Below, piece after piece: positions 34,994 through 47,041 of a DNA stretch of 64,000 bases. Position 1 is the stretch's first letter, and every line of letters starts with the position of its first letter. This DNA is from Leucaena leucocephala (lineage: Eukaryota; Streptophyta; Magnoliopsida; Fabales; Fabaceae), in contig CM073558.1 of assembly GCA_037074615.1 (NCBI GenBank), positions 20,443,001 to 20,507,000 on the forward strand. The letters are read 5' to 3'. The notes under the pieces were generated by a model. The model was not told where the DNA came from. It ran no database searches and worked only from the letters and a program-made list of their open reading frames with translations. A program made the position numbers and the translations under genes.

Positions 34994-36913
34994 AATAGAG
35001 CATGATGTAGATATAAAGATTGAACCTAAGACGTGGAGATACTAAACACACATCTTGTGACATTAGATCATATGGTCTTCAGATGAGTAAGTTTTAGTAT
35101 ATGTGACAGAACTCGCACATTGGTACTCTTCCATCCCCACTCCTCACTACTCTCTCTCTCTCTCTCTCTCTAAAGAAGCAAATTTGTTGTGAAATAACGA
35201 TTGAGTTCGAGCGATTGAGTGCATATTTGGATTGGCATTTTAAACCCTGAATATAGATTTTCAATAGCAAATTTACAGTTTACTAGGCAAGTATATGAGA
35301 AGAGTTTCTATCCAGACTTACGTTCACTTGCCTATCAGTAGTAAATCCAAACGAACACCGAGTTTGCATCATATAGTCTAAAGAACGCAAGCATTAAGCA
35401 TGGAGCAGGTTTACTGTACTTACTGTCATTGGAATTAGAATGTGAAATAACAGACTTTATGTAAAAATAATAATTCAGACACAAAACAATTTAATTCAAT
35501 AAGACTTGCAAATTTATCATTAAATTGTGTACAAAAAAAAGAGTGATAATAAATTCGATTATAGATTTAAACAATAAAAATGCTAATTAAGTACACAATA
35601 ATCAACTCCCAAAGCATCCAATAAAATGAGAATTTTTCATTTTTTTTTAAATTTTATTCCATTGATCGATAATTAATTTAAATTCAGTGTTAATTAATTA
35701 AGGGAAACACATATTAGAAACGTGCATCAGCCCCCTCCATTGATTTCTAATTGTTGCAGTGTCAATATCATTTTCTTAAAAAGGACGAGTTTTTTAACCA
35801 AAAAACAAAAAGCATTTATTATTTACATTTAATCAATTCATCAAAATTAAATTATCATAAAGAAGGAAATAAAATGTATATCATTTCCCACTTCGTGTGG
35901 ACAAGATTAAATGGTTTTTATGTCCCATTTAATTCATACTATGATTTAAATTTTCAATAATGTGACTATTTTAAATACGCTTCTCAAAAATTTTGATAAA
36001 CTCGTCACAGAATGTAAAATTGTCAACTCATAAAAATTTACCTCTATTAATAAATAATTGTTAAAAATATATAATTAAGTAATTAAAATAAAAAATGACA
36101 ATAATTTTATTTAAATATATTTTAAACCTAAATTATTGAAATTAAATACATCAACATTTAAAGTTTATCATAAAGTTTATATATGAAATTACTAAAAATA
36201 ATCAAGTTCAAAAGGTTACACAAATTTAAGGGTAAGTTGAAACAATTTTATCATAAATTAAAAATATAAAAATAATAAACTTAATAAATTAATTTGAGAG
36301 TTTAACTGAATTTGTAGCTAGCATGGGTTTAAAATCAAGTTGATATAATTTTATAAAATAAAAATATTAAATTCAATCAAAATTTTAAATACAAGTAAAT
36401 AAGTTGTTGTTTTTTCTCTAGATTTTAATAAATGTTACTATAAATAAAAGTTTGAAGAATCTCAACCATCTCATTTTTCTTCACAATTTGTAAGAATGAA
36501 AGTTAAGAACTAACAACAGTTGGATGGAATATTACTTAGTTTGGTTAATGGCCCTTCCCCTTAAAAAAATATTGGCTGTGTACCTTAATAGAATCAAATA
36601 TGTAATTCTTTATAATATTTTATTAAATTACATTTAATATTCTTCTTATTTTAACAATATTATTATTGGACATCAGGAGACAGTTGTATTGGACATCAAA
36701 TCTTTCCTTAACCTTTCTACTTTTCAAAGAAAATATATCGTTTATTTGTATAAAATACTCAGATGCAGTTGATATCATATTATAGAGAAGGTAGCTAATA
36801 AATTATACTCGTACGTAAATAAGTGGTATACGTAAGAAAATGTGAAAAAATAAGAAAATTAAAATAAATGGCCCATCATGTGAATCATATTATGTTCATT
36901 GTCCAGTTCGCCT

Positions 36914-37620
36914 TAGCGCTTGTTTGGAAAGAAAAAAATATATACTTTTAAAAAAATATTAGTCTAAATTTTAATTTTAAAATAAAATAAAATAAATAAT
37001 TATATTTATTTAAAAAAAAATTATCAAATTATGAATTAAAGATTTTAGATAAATTATTGAGACTAACTTCTAGAATAGTAAAAGAGCTTATGAATTACCT
37101 AATTATATTTTATCTTTATTTTTTCCTTACACTATCTCTCTTCTCTTATCTCTCCTCTCTCCTCTCTCCTCTCTATCCTCTCTTCTCTTTTTTTCTTACC
37201 CAAAGTGCTTATCTGGAAAAGAAAAAAATTATAGTTTTAAAAAACAAAATTAATCTAGATTTTAGTTGGAGAAAATTTTAAAACAAACAATTATATTTGT
37301 CTAATTTTTTTTGTTTAGAATAGTAAAAGAGTTTACGGATTACATAATTATTATTTTACTCTTATTTTTTTATACTATCTCTCTTTTCTCCTCTCCATTC
37401 TCTCTCTTCTTTTTTTCTCTTCTCCACATTTTCTACTCTCTCATACTTTTAATAAAATTATATTTTTTTATAATAATTTTTCAATTACAATATCCTTTTA
37501 GTAATAATTATATAAATATTCATTTATTTATAATTATTTTTTATCTACAAACTTTTCTTCAATAATTATTTTTTAAAAATTGTTCAACATTTTTTTATAA
37601 ACTATTTTTTAAATTCTTTT
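36914..37620 (+). repeat. Tourist-like dispersed repeats, copies c and d in tandem
   Basis: Two adjacent units begin CGCTTGTTTGGAAAG (about 36917) and AGTGCTTATCTGGAAAAG (about 37204). Each continues into AGAATAGTAAAAGAG followed by a CTCTCTTCTC-rich tract, as in the copies at 437 and 1124. Ends are approximate. Confidence 0.5.
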
Positions 37621-38451
37621 TTAAACAGCCATACGGCAATGTATTACCTGTATTGCCGACCCATTAATTATACTGTACATCACCTAACCAGAGGCCTTCA
37701 TATGTCATATACTTATGTCTTTTTCTTAAATTCTCAATTTATTTATTGTATCATTTTAATTATTTATTTCCCATTTTATAGGAAAAATATAATCATAAAA
37801 GCATGCACCTTATCAAAAACATGTCCTGGTTTAAGATAATTATATTTTAAGAATTTACTTAGTTTTCATTTCCTAAAATAATCTATTAAAAATAATAGGG
37901 AGAGATTGTGGTAACAAAACCTTAATTTATGTTAATCAATTATATTTGTTAATATGATTTAGAAAAATATATTAGACACCAAGTAGACTAAAGAGTTATA
38001 AAAAAAACAATCTACTATTTAAAAGGTTAAAATGATGTTACTTTTATTTATAAAAAATATAATTATCAACCTTCAAAATACATTCTTAAAAAATTAATAT
38101 TGTAATCAAAGAAAATTATCCTTATCTTAGTTAAAATGATAAATAGTTTTATCTTTTAAAAAGAATAATATAAATTTAAATGTTCAAAAATTTAATTAAT
38201 AAAAGAAGGAACCCATAGGCCTCAGGCCTCATCTTCTTGTTTCTTTTTGAGGGTGGAAAAACCTTGTAAAAAGAAGCCTCCTCTTGCATGATAGGTCAAA
38301 AAATAGGCAAGAAGCAGAATAACGCGCCATGATCAAACAAGCTCGCCCACACGCCTTCGGCTCAATCACACTCCCACTCCATGACCCAACTGCGCCGGCT
38401 GTAGACTTCAGAAGCCACAGCCTTCCATTTAATTCCCTCCCCTTCCCTTTT

Positions 38452-38452
<1 letters not shown>

Positions 38453-38484
<32 letters not shown>

Positions 38485-38510
38485 AACACAAACACAAACA
38501 CGTTATATAA
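38453..38510 (+). promoter_or_regulatory. FAD7 core promoter: (AC)n microsatellite abutting a TATA box
   Basis: (AC)n covers 38453-38478 and an (AAACAC)n run continues to 38500; TTATATAA follows at 38503-38510. Transcription would then start around 38535-38545. No ATG occurs between there and the FAD7 start at 38873. The leader is pyrimidine-rich and ends in an acceptor-like TCTCCTTAG at 38820-38828, so a leader intron is possible. Confidence 0.55.
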
Positions 38511-38872
38511 TGGGCTTCGTTGCTTCACCTTAACCACAAGAGAGAAGAGATCCCAATTCTCGGAACCCTGATAGCCCACTTGCAAGCGGTGCCAGGGAAG
38601 AGAGAAACAGAGATTCCCAGAAAAAATTTTCTGAGGGATAAACGTTATCTCGAATCCCTCCAATTCCTTGTATTTACTATATTTTCATTTTGTGTGCTAG
38701 ATTTTCTGTTCCATTTCACATCGCCTTTTCCATCATTGTTTACTGTCGTTTTCTCCTTCTTTTATTTTCTTCTCTCCCGTGACCTTCCTTCTCTTTCTTC
38801 TTCCTGTCTATCTATCTTCTTCTCCTTAGGTCCAGGAACTTCCTGGTCTACAAAGCTTCATCTGGGTCTCCC

Positions 38873-41166
38873 ATGGCAGGTTGGGTTCTATCAGAATGTG
38901 GCTTAAATCCTCTTCCTCTAAAATGTCCTAGACCCAGAATCGGAACTGCTACGTACAACCCTCCATCGAAGTTTCGAATTCTTAACGCAAACAAATCCAG
39001 GGGTAAAATAGATCTGAAGTTTTCCGCTTTGGGTTTTTCTAGTCCGAGAAGTTGGGAGCTGAGGGTTAGCACTCCTATTAGTGTTTTCACTGTGGAGGAA
39101 GAAGAGGAAGAAGTGATAGTCAATGAGGGTAATGAATTCGATCCTGGTGCTCCACCACCGTTCAAGTTATCTGATATCAGAGAAGCCATTCCGAAGCATT
39201 GCTGGGTGAAGGATCCATGGAAGTCAATGAGCTATGTGGTGAGGGATGTTGCTGTTGTTTTTGGATTGGCGGCGGCGGCTGCTTATTTGAACAACTGGCT
39301 CGTTTGGCCTTTGTATTGGGTTGCTCAGGGAACCATGTTCTGGGCTCTCTTTGTTCTTGGTCATGATTGGTAACAATCTCATCCTTTATCTTTCATTCTG
39401 ACTTCATTTGGATTCTGAAATTGATTGATGGCTGATTAATTTGTTGTTTTTGTTTTGCTTGGATGTTTTAGTGGTCATGGAAGCTTTTCAAATAATCATA
39501 AGCTGAACAGTGTGGTTGGGCATCTTTTGCATTCTTCCATTCTAGTGCCTTATCACGGATGGTCTGCTCTTGGAGGAATAACAGCCTTTAATGTCCTCTT
39601 TTTTAACTATATTACCTTCTGACTCTGAAACTGATATTTTGCTGATAATATAATATATACACAGGAGAATCAGTCATAGGACTCATCATCAAAACCATGG
39701 CCATGTAGAGAATGATGAATCTTGGCACCCGGTGAGCCAATAGTTCTACTTCTCATTCGCACTTGTTATCATGAGTTACAGTATCTAACCTAAAGCTCAA
39801 ATGTCAATTTTGCAGTTGCCTGAGAAGATTTACAAGAACTTGGACTTTGTCACTCGGATTTTGAGATTTACAGCGCCATTTCCAATGCTTGCATACCCTT
39901 TCTACCTTGTGAGTTTCTCTGCCTAAAAAGCTTTTGGTTGTGGTTTGTCACTTTGATGTGTGGTCTTGAAGCAAGTTTTTCCTAAAGAAGAATGAAATTG
40001 GAACTCTTGTTGCCATTGTGTCTAGAGTAACAAAGGAATTGACCTGGTTTTTCATCTTTGAATTCAGTGGAGTAGGAGTCCTGGCAAGACTGGTTCTCAC
40101 TTTCATCCAAGCAGCGATTTGTTCGTGCCAAGTGAAAGAAAAGATGTTATTACTTCTACAGTTTGTTGGACAGCAATGTCTGCTTTGCTAGTATCATTAG
40201 GCTTTGTAATGGGTCCATTTCAATTGCTTAAGCTTTATGTCATTCCATATTGGGTAATTCATTTCTATCTCTTCTTTGCTAATCATGAATCATCATTTTT
40301 CCTTAATGGGTTTCTCCTATCTCTCTCTCTCTCTCTTCTTGAACATAAACAATTAATGATTTGATTATGCTTGGAATTTTGAAGATCTTCGTCATGTGGT
40401 TGGATTTTGTAACTTACTTGCATCACCATGGCCATGAAGACAAATTACCCTGGTATCGAGGAAAGGTACCAAACATGAACATCTCTCTATCCCTTCTTTT
40501 TCTTCTCCCTGGTTGTGTCATTTTTCTGGGGAAATGCTGTTCTATTTGTCCCTTCCGTCTGATTTAATTCAGCTAAAAGGAAGTTGATTACAGTTATTGA
40601 TTTGTTAAACAGGAATGGAGTTACCTGAGAGGTGGACTCACAACCCTGGATCGTGACTATGGGTGGATTAACAACATCCACCATGACATTGGAACTCATG
40701 TCATTCATCATCTCTTTCCTCAAATCCCTCATTATCACTTAATTGAAGCAGTGAGTACCAACCCCTCTTTACATGAACTTGTGTTTGCTTTAGTGTTTTG
40801 GAGTCATGAACGTGGCCGATGGCTTCGTACTTTAGTGACATGAAAGCTCCTCTGTAGGAGGTCATAGGTTCAATTTTACTTGTGACCTTAGTCCGTTTGT
40901 GCCTACCCTTTTAGTTCAAAAAAGTATATCCACTGGTCGCATTTTTATCACTTTTTTTCTCCGGTTATTTGCAGACTGAGGCAGCGAAGCCGGTGCTTGG
41001 AAAATACTACAGAGAGCCAAAGAAATCCTGGCCTCTACCATTCCACCTTATAGGAGAGTTGATAAGGAGTTTGAAGAAGGACCATTATGTTAGCGACCTT
41101 GGGGATGTGGTGTACTACCAAACAGACTCTAAACTCAGTGGCTCATCTTCTCCTGAATCAAATTAA
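38873..41166 (+). CDS. FAD7: Omega-3 fatty acid desaturase, chloroplastic (FAD7/FAD8)
   Basis: Exons 38873-39369, 39472-39561, 39665-39731, 39816-39908, 40068-40253, 40385-40465, 40613-40750 and 40975-41166 close in one frame of 447 residues, the usual plastid omega-3 desaturase length and eight-exon structure. A plastid transit peptide covers about 1-65, then an acidic EEEEEE stretch and the conserved FDPGAPPPFKLSDIREAIPK. Three histidine boxes bind the di-iron centre: HDCGH (164-168), HRTHH (200-204) and HVIHH (367-371). Hydrophobic membrane segments lie between them. The enzyme converts dienoic 16:2/18:2 to trienoic 16:3/18:3 acyl groups on plastid glycerolipids, using ferredoxin. There is no ER-retention tail, which supports the plastid form over FAD3. 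FAD7 and FAD8 cannot be separated from sequence alone. Confidence 0.97.
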
Positions 41167-44100
41167 AACCACAGAAAGACCTTATCTGATTGGTTCAACA
41201 GAGGCCACACATCTTTCTGTCATGAGTTAGGAAGTAAGTAGTATGCTTCTTAACTCTGAAGATTGTCTTGGGCTGTGCTTGAGCTTGGGCTCTCATGGAG
41301 TTTCTGCAGAATGAGTTATTCATGAGGTGAAATCAGAAGGCTCACCATTGTGATTGTAAATGCTGATATTGAAGAATTGAACTCTTTTGGAAGGTGCAGG
41401 AGTTCATACATTGATTATTTACCCAAAAGTAATATTGTCACTTAAGGAATATGGGGTAACTTGTCAATTTTGGGGGTCGAAACTAATATTTGCTCGGCTG
41501 GGACTAAATTGTCATTTTCCAACTGATCAATTTAATTTCATATTCTTTTTATCACATTAGAACACAATCTTTGGTACAGTATTTAAGAAAACAATTAGAT
41601 AATCTCGTTATTTTATTGAAGTAGTTGACGGAATAAAATATTCGTTAAGTTACTAATGTACCATTTGATCAAACTAAAATGATGGGATTGAGATTCCTTA
41701 AAGATATCACTTTCCCATGTAATTATATTTTTAACTGAGCATTTAAGGAAACAATCCGGATCAACGAATTCTTTAATACGATATTTGTAATTAACTTCAA
41801 ATATTTTTTTTAAAATCATTTTAATGCAAAATATTTTAATGAGAAGAATTGACGTGACCTTAAAAGTGGGTAACTTTCATTAGGGATATCAATCGTAGCC
41901 CTTTCCTGACAGTATTTAGATTTGTGCCTTTTTGGCTGGGCCCCACTTTGGTATATATTGCTATCAAATTCTCAGGTTATCGTTCCTCCATCACTCAATA
42001 ATCAATCTGTTTCATGCAATAATTCATTTTCCACGTTTGTGTCACCCAGAATGAAAAGGTAAACAACTTAATTCTTTTAATATACCCTAAAAAATATAAA
42101 TAGAAAGAGGATTTATTCAAAAATCATCCATTATATATTGCAAATAGCTGAAAAAATATTAAGATAAATTAAACAATATCATAGTTTTAAATAAATTTCA
42201 GTACCTGCAACTAATAAATTTTACTGTAGAGGATTTTTGAGCAATTAGCTACACGATGTAGTTATTTTCATGTACAAATCTTAGACAAATAAATGTGTGA
42301 TGAAGATGTGAATAAATCAAGTGGGGCAATCAAAGTCACTGTCCTTAAGGGTAGGGGGGGGGGGGTGCCACTAGTGGCCAAATAGCAATATGTGAAGAAG
42401 AGGAAGGAGAAGCGTGTGTGTGTGAAATAGACATCCCCATGTGGTTGTGAGTGTGGATAGTGTGGTGACACAACATTACTTTTGCAATTTGCATCCACCA
42501 CTACAAGAAGCCAAGACTAGGTTTGGTGTTCCAAGTTTTAAGCCATTCATTTCATGACACGTCATCCTCTTCCGTTATCCTTTCCTTATCTTTAAAAAAA
42601 TTCTGGTCGTAATTTATTCTGTGTTGTGCTCATAATTTTAATCTGCTGATAAGTGAGAAGCCCTCCACTCGTTCTTTGGATTATAATAATTTAGTCATTT
42701 GTTTTTTAGTCAATTTTTATTATATATATTTTTTTAAATTTTCAGGATGAATGGGATGGAAATACTATACTAATTGAGTATGACGCTGAACAAGTAGTAT
42801 CTAAAGAAAGCTAAGAGAAAAAAAAAAGTATTAAAAATGTGTTTTTTTTAATGACTAAAAAAAAGAGTTTTTTTTTTTTAAAAAATGCGTATTTAAAGAA
42901 ACGTGCTCGTGTTAAAAATGCTATCTTACCTGTTCCTATCGAAATGAAACAGGTATGAGGGAGAAACATGGGTTTAAGGTGAAAATTTGCATTGCATTTA
43001 ATAATTTTTTTGTTTCCACCAATCACAATTTGCAAAATAGTTTATTATATTTTAGCCATTCATTTTGATGAATGCAATTGCCTCTCTTGTCCTTGAATAT
43101 GGCACAAATTCCCAATTTTGCCATTGGGCCTTATTTCGGAGGCTAACAAAATCTAAAGATTTTCTCATCGTGACCCATTTTGGGTCTGGCCCGCCCAAAC
43201 CATTCCTACCTTCAAGGAACTCATGTTGGTTTGGGTGAATTTCTCCCCGGTTTTCTCTCCTCCTCTTTAAAACATATTTATCCTATTGTTGGTATCGCTT
43301 TAAAAAAATAAAATTTTATTTTACTTTTAAATTATAAGTAAATTTATTTTTTTAAAAAAATTATTTAAAAAAAAATCTGTCCTCTTATTATACTAAATAT
43401 TAGCATATCTTTCAATAGATATTTAAATCTTAATTCTTCAAGATGAAAAAAATTTATCATTTTCTTAGAACCTACCGCCATTAGTTTTCCACATCATCTT
43501 AACTAATTTTTTAGCTCTAAAAAATATATTTTTACTTAGATAAAATAACATCAAACACTATAATATTATTTTTTTAATAGCATAAACATCATAACTTATT
43601 CATGGTGTATCCAACGCCATGATGTTTTTTTCATAGTTCATACAATACCCTCTTATATTAATTTTAAATTATATTTAATATTTTAATCTTATTTATTGAT
43701 ACTGGAAACACTAAAAAAATAAAATTCACATACTAAATATAACTAAAAAATAATATTAAAATACTAGAGGCTACTCTTTCACCTCTTGAAATTTTTTTAT
43801 TCTAGTTTAGTCCTTAATTTTCCATCTTTAACACTTACGGGACATTTTTTTTTTTTGAACTTTTCATTCCAGTTCTTATTTGCTTGCTTCCTTTAATCTT
43901 TAATTTTAGCTGAATTCTTCGGATATCACACCAAGTGAGCTCAAAAACGGGGCTACACATTATAATGTGCATTCCTTCTATATGGGGATATATAGTATAA
44001 AAAAGGACAGGAAGAAGTATTATTATTTATACTAGTATTTTATTATTAAAAAATTTAATTAAAATATATAATAAATATGACTGATAAGTCCTAGTTGAAG

Positions 44101-47041
44101 TGGTACCAGAACATGGTAGAGGCAAAACTGTAAGTACCAGATTTGATTCCTACAGCCTATCAAGGTTGACCGCACATTCTCTATTGGTCTTCCCTACTTT
44201 ATTTGCTCACACCCTGCACGCCCACTTTTAATTCTCTAGTTTAACCTACTGAAATTATTTAATTATGCAGTTTTTTTTCCTTTTTTTTTTATTTTTTGTC
44301 CTTTCCGTATCATATTGCATAATTGCATGCTTGAAGGGATGTATTTTTTTTAAACTATGTAACATGTTGTTTTAAATATTGCACAATTAATTACATGATT
44401 GTATGCCTTCAAGGGTGTACTTTCCTATTTGTACAGGAGTACCATTTTAGAGTACTATAACTAGAGAGCAAATTCTTCTCAGTTAAGTTTACTTCATACA
44501 TAAATGTTCGTGACTGAATTTTAACTGCTTATTGTAAAAAAAATAGGTTATTTTTTTATATAAAAATTTTTAGAAAATAATTAAATTCACCCACGATCTA
44601 AAGATAAGATAGAGTCTCTATTCCTATTAGATGATATCAATATTAGATAGAGCAAGCCGTATATTATCTTTAGGTATAAATCTAAATACCCATAAATTAA
44701 AATATCATTTCAAATACCATAATTAAAATTATAATAAAATAATATTTTTTAAAAATTAAATATACTCTAAATAATTATATTTTTTATCGCATGATCTTCA
44801 TCAGTCAAATTTACACGCAATATATACAGGGTGTTAGAATGGGGGGACGCCATAATAGGAAGGGGAATGGGGCAAGAGTATTAAAGCCCAAATGAAAAAA
44901 AAGGAAGAAAAAAAAAAGTCAACAAAGTCGGCAGAAGAGAGAGGAGGTTGTAGGGGACAGACACATGCGATGCAATTTAATATCGAAAGCTAAAAAGTCA
45001 GCAACTTCGGCCACTCTCTCTGCTGTAATATGGAAATACATGTTTCACACGCACCCCCTTACTCTGACATTTCCCACTACATTCCTCATTTAATTATGTT
45101 AATTACACATTACCCTCTTCCCATAAATCCATTTTTATTAATTATAATATTGTGATTTTGTGGTGATTAGTGTAAATTAGGAAATTTGAGGGGCCGACCA
45201 AAGGATCCTGCAATAGACTCAACAAGTCCGTACACTCATGGCTGACCAATTCCTTCTGTTTACCGTGTGAACCCAACCACTATCATCCTCTCCCCCCACC
45301 CCCCACACCTTTTTCCCATCATCTTCCTTTTTTCATTTTCTTTTTTAATTTGTTTTGTTTATTTTTCTAATTATAAATACAGACAATAACAATAACAACG
45401 TCCAACTCATAATTTCTTGTTTCTAAAAAAAAAATTGTATGTCACTAAGTTATACAGTTATTAACAATCTCTTTTGTTTACTAAATTAGCAATTATAGTT
45501 CTCGCAACTATTTTTGGCTCATGAAAAATAATATAGTTTATTAGAATGTTATCTTATATTCCATTAGATCTTAAATATAAATTTTTATTAAGAGAATTAT
45601 TTTGATATTAAATATAAAATTTTAATATAATTATTTTTATTCGCCAATTTTATAAATTTTCCCTTAAACTATTAGGAAGGATTGCACAGAGCATATTTTA
45701 ATCAAGGGATCATTTTAATGTAAATTATTAAAAAAAATATTTTTAAAGATATTAACATGACTTTTTTAATAAATAACTAATTTTATTAATCTTCATAAAT
45801 TAGTTATCTAATTTTTAGGATCAAGATTAATATTATAGAGTATAGAAGATCAATTGAATTTTTTCTTCTTCAATAGATTGGTACTTTAATAGATTCCAAA
45901 TAAAAAGTTAGTTTGCAAAATTTTATTTGATAAAAAATATAAAATATAAAAATATGTAGAATTATATTATTTACATTTCATAAGTTATATTAATTCTTTT
46001 AAATCTCATGTAAACGGAGGGAGCACATTCTAATTATAATCAATTTCAATATCACATTATTAAATTTTAAATCTGTAGTAAATGATATTGTTCGCAATAC
46101 TGAACCGTAGGACTTTTTCAAATTATAGAGCCAAATTAATTCTAAGTGGAAAAGTGTTTTCATAAACTCCGGTCTTCAAATAGTAGCCTCTTATTATTTA
46201 TTTTTGGGCTCCACTTATTAAATATAATATTCAATTTTTTGGCCATGTATGATACATATTGATTTGAAATTTGGGGGGGAAAAGTAAGATCCTATTAAAT
46301 TGAAATGTATTAGGATTTTTTTTTGGGTATAAACATATATACTAGCTGTACCCTGCTTTCTTATCTTTCTTTCTTTTTTTTTTCAAACATTTTATCCATT
46401 TTCATTTATGCCTAAAATCCAAGATATGAGGCTTTTGCTTTGATCGAATCCTTTTTCATAAAAAGGCCAAAAGAAAATAAACTCCCTCAGAAATTATTAC
46501 AGCAATGAACACTTGACTGTAAGAGTTATGCAATTATTCACCCCTAAAAAATATTATATAGATTTAATATCTCATTAATTCTAACCCCAAATAACACATT
46601 ATCAATGCACATCTCGGGTATTATTTATAGAGTTAAAAGAGAATATTTACTTTAATTTTATTTATAATTTAAATACAAAATTTGTATATAAATGTAATAT
46701 TTTATCTTTATTTTATTATTATTTTGACTTTATTTCTATAAAATATAATATATATTAAATAGATATACAATTAAAAAAATTTAAATTGATAGTATAATTA
46801 ATAATATTTAATATTTTTTCTGTCTATATATAATATATTAAAAATAATTTATAAATAGAAATACAAGAGGGTCCTTAGATGTAATTTACCCAGAGGGAAA
46901 ATATCCTTCTTTTTTTAAGTCACAAGTCTTCACTTTCATCTCAACTCATTACTCCTCTGTGCTTCACCAAGTTACCAGTTCCACATCCTTCTTCTTGGTT
47001 CCTCCGGAGATACTTAAGGCTGCGTTTGGAAGATTGGAAAT
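41167..47041. other. AT-rich intergenic region between FAD7 and the DUF3741 gene
   Basis: No gene is seen. Notable items are a poly-G run (about 42354-42365), a SINE-like stretch (44086-44230), an AT-shifted dispersed repeat (44560-44810), and the tail of a Stowaway-like element (about 45690-45840, with AACTAATTTTATTAATCTTC and TTAGTTATCTAATTTTTAGG). About 44820-45060 is less AT-rich (purine-rich) but has no coding frame. The last 100 bp are the leader of the next gene. Confidence 0.5.
44560..44810 (+). repeat. Dispersed repeat, decayed copy
   Basis: The block order matches 32408-32690 (AAATTTTTAGAAAATAATT, CACGATCTAAAGATA, TTAGATAGAGCAAGC), but many C and G positions of the other copy are T and A here. 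That fits methylation-driven deamination of an older copy. Confidence 0.6.

Larger units (their letters stand above)
31719..38452. other. Long AT-rich intergenic region between the tomosyn-like gene and FAD7
   Basis: No gene is seen. The first about 150 bp is the tomosyn 3' UTR. It then holds a decayed segmental duplication (31922-33090 against 34096-35645), a dispersed repeat (32408-32690), a long (TA)n run (about 34488-34525), a MITE candidate (34626-34993), a short CT microsatellite (about 35153-35173) and two Tourist-like repeats (36914-37620). Open frames here are AT-rich and unsupported. Confidence 0.55.

Noticed and set aside
38229..38663. A 144-codon minus-strand frame upstream of FAD7
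   Set aside because: It crosses the CA microsatellite and promoter in antisense, with no recognisable domain.
38520..38906. A 128-codon frame overlapping the FAD7 start
   Set aside because: Its ATG is about 10 bp after the TATA box, so it probably precedes the transcription start; the rest translates the pyrimidine-rich leader.
42268..42501. A 77-codon minus-strand frame
   Set aside because: It includes a poly-G/C tract and has no recognisable motif; treated as chance.
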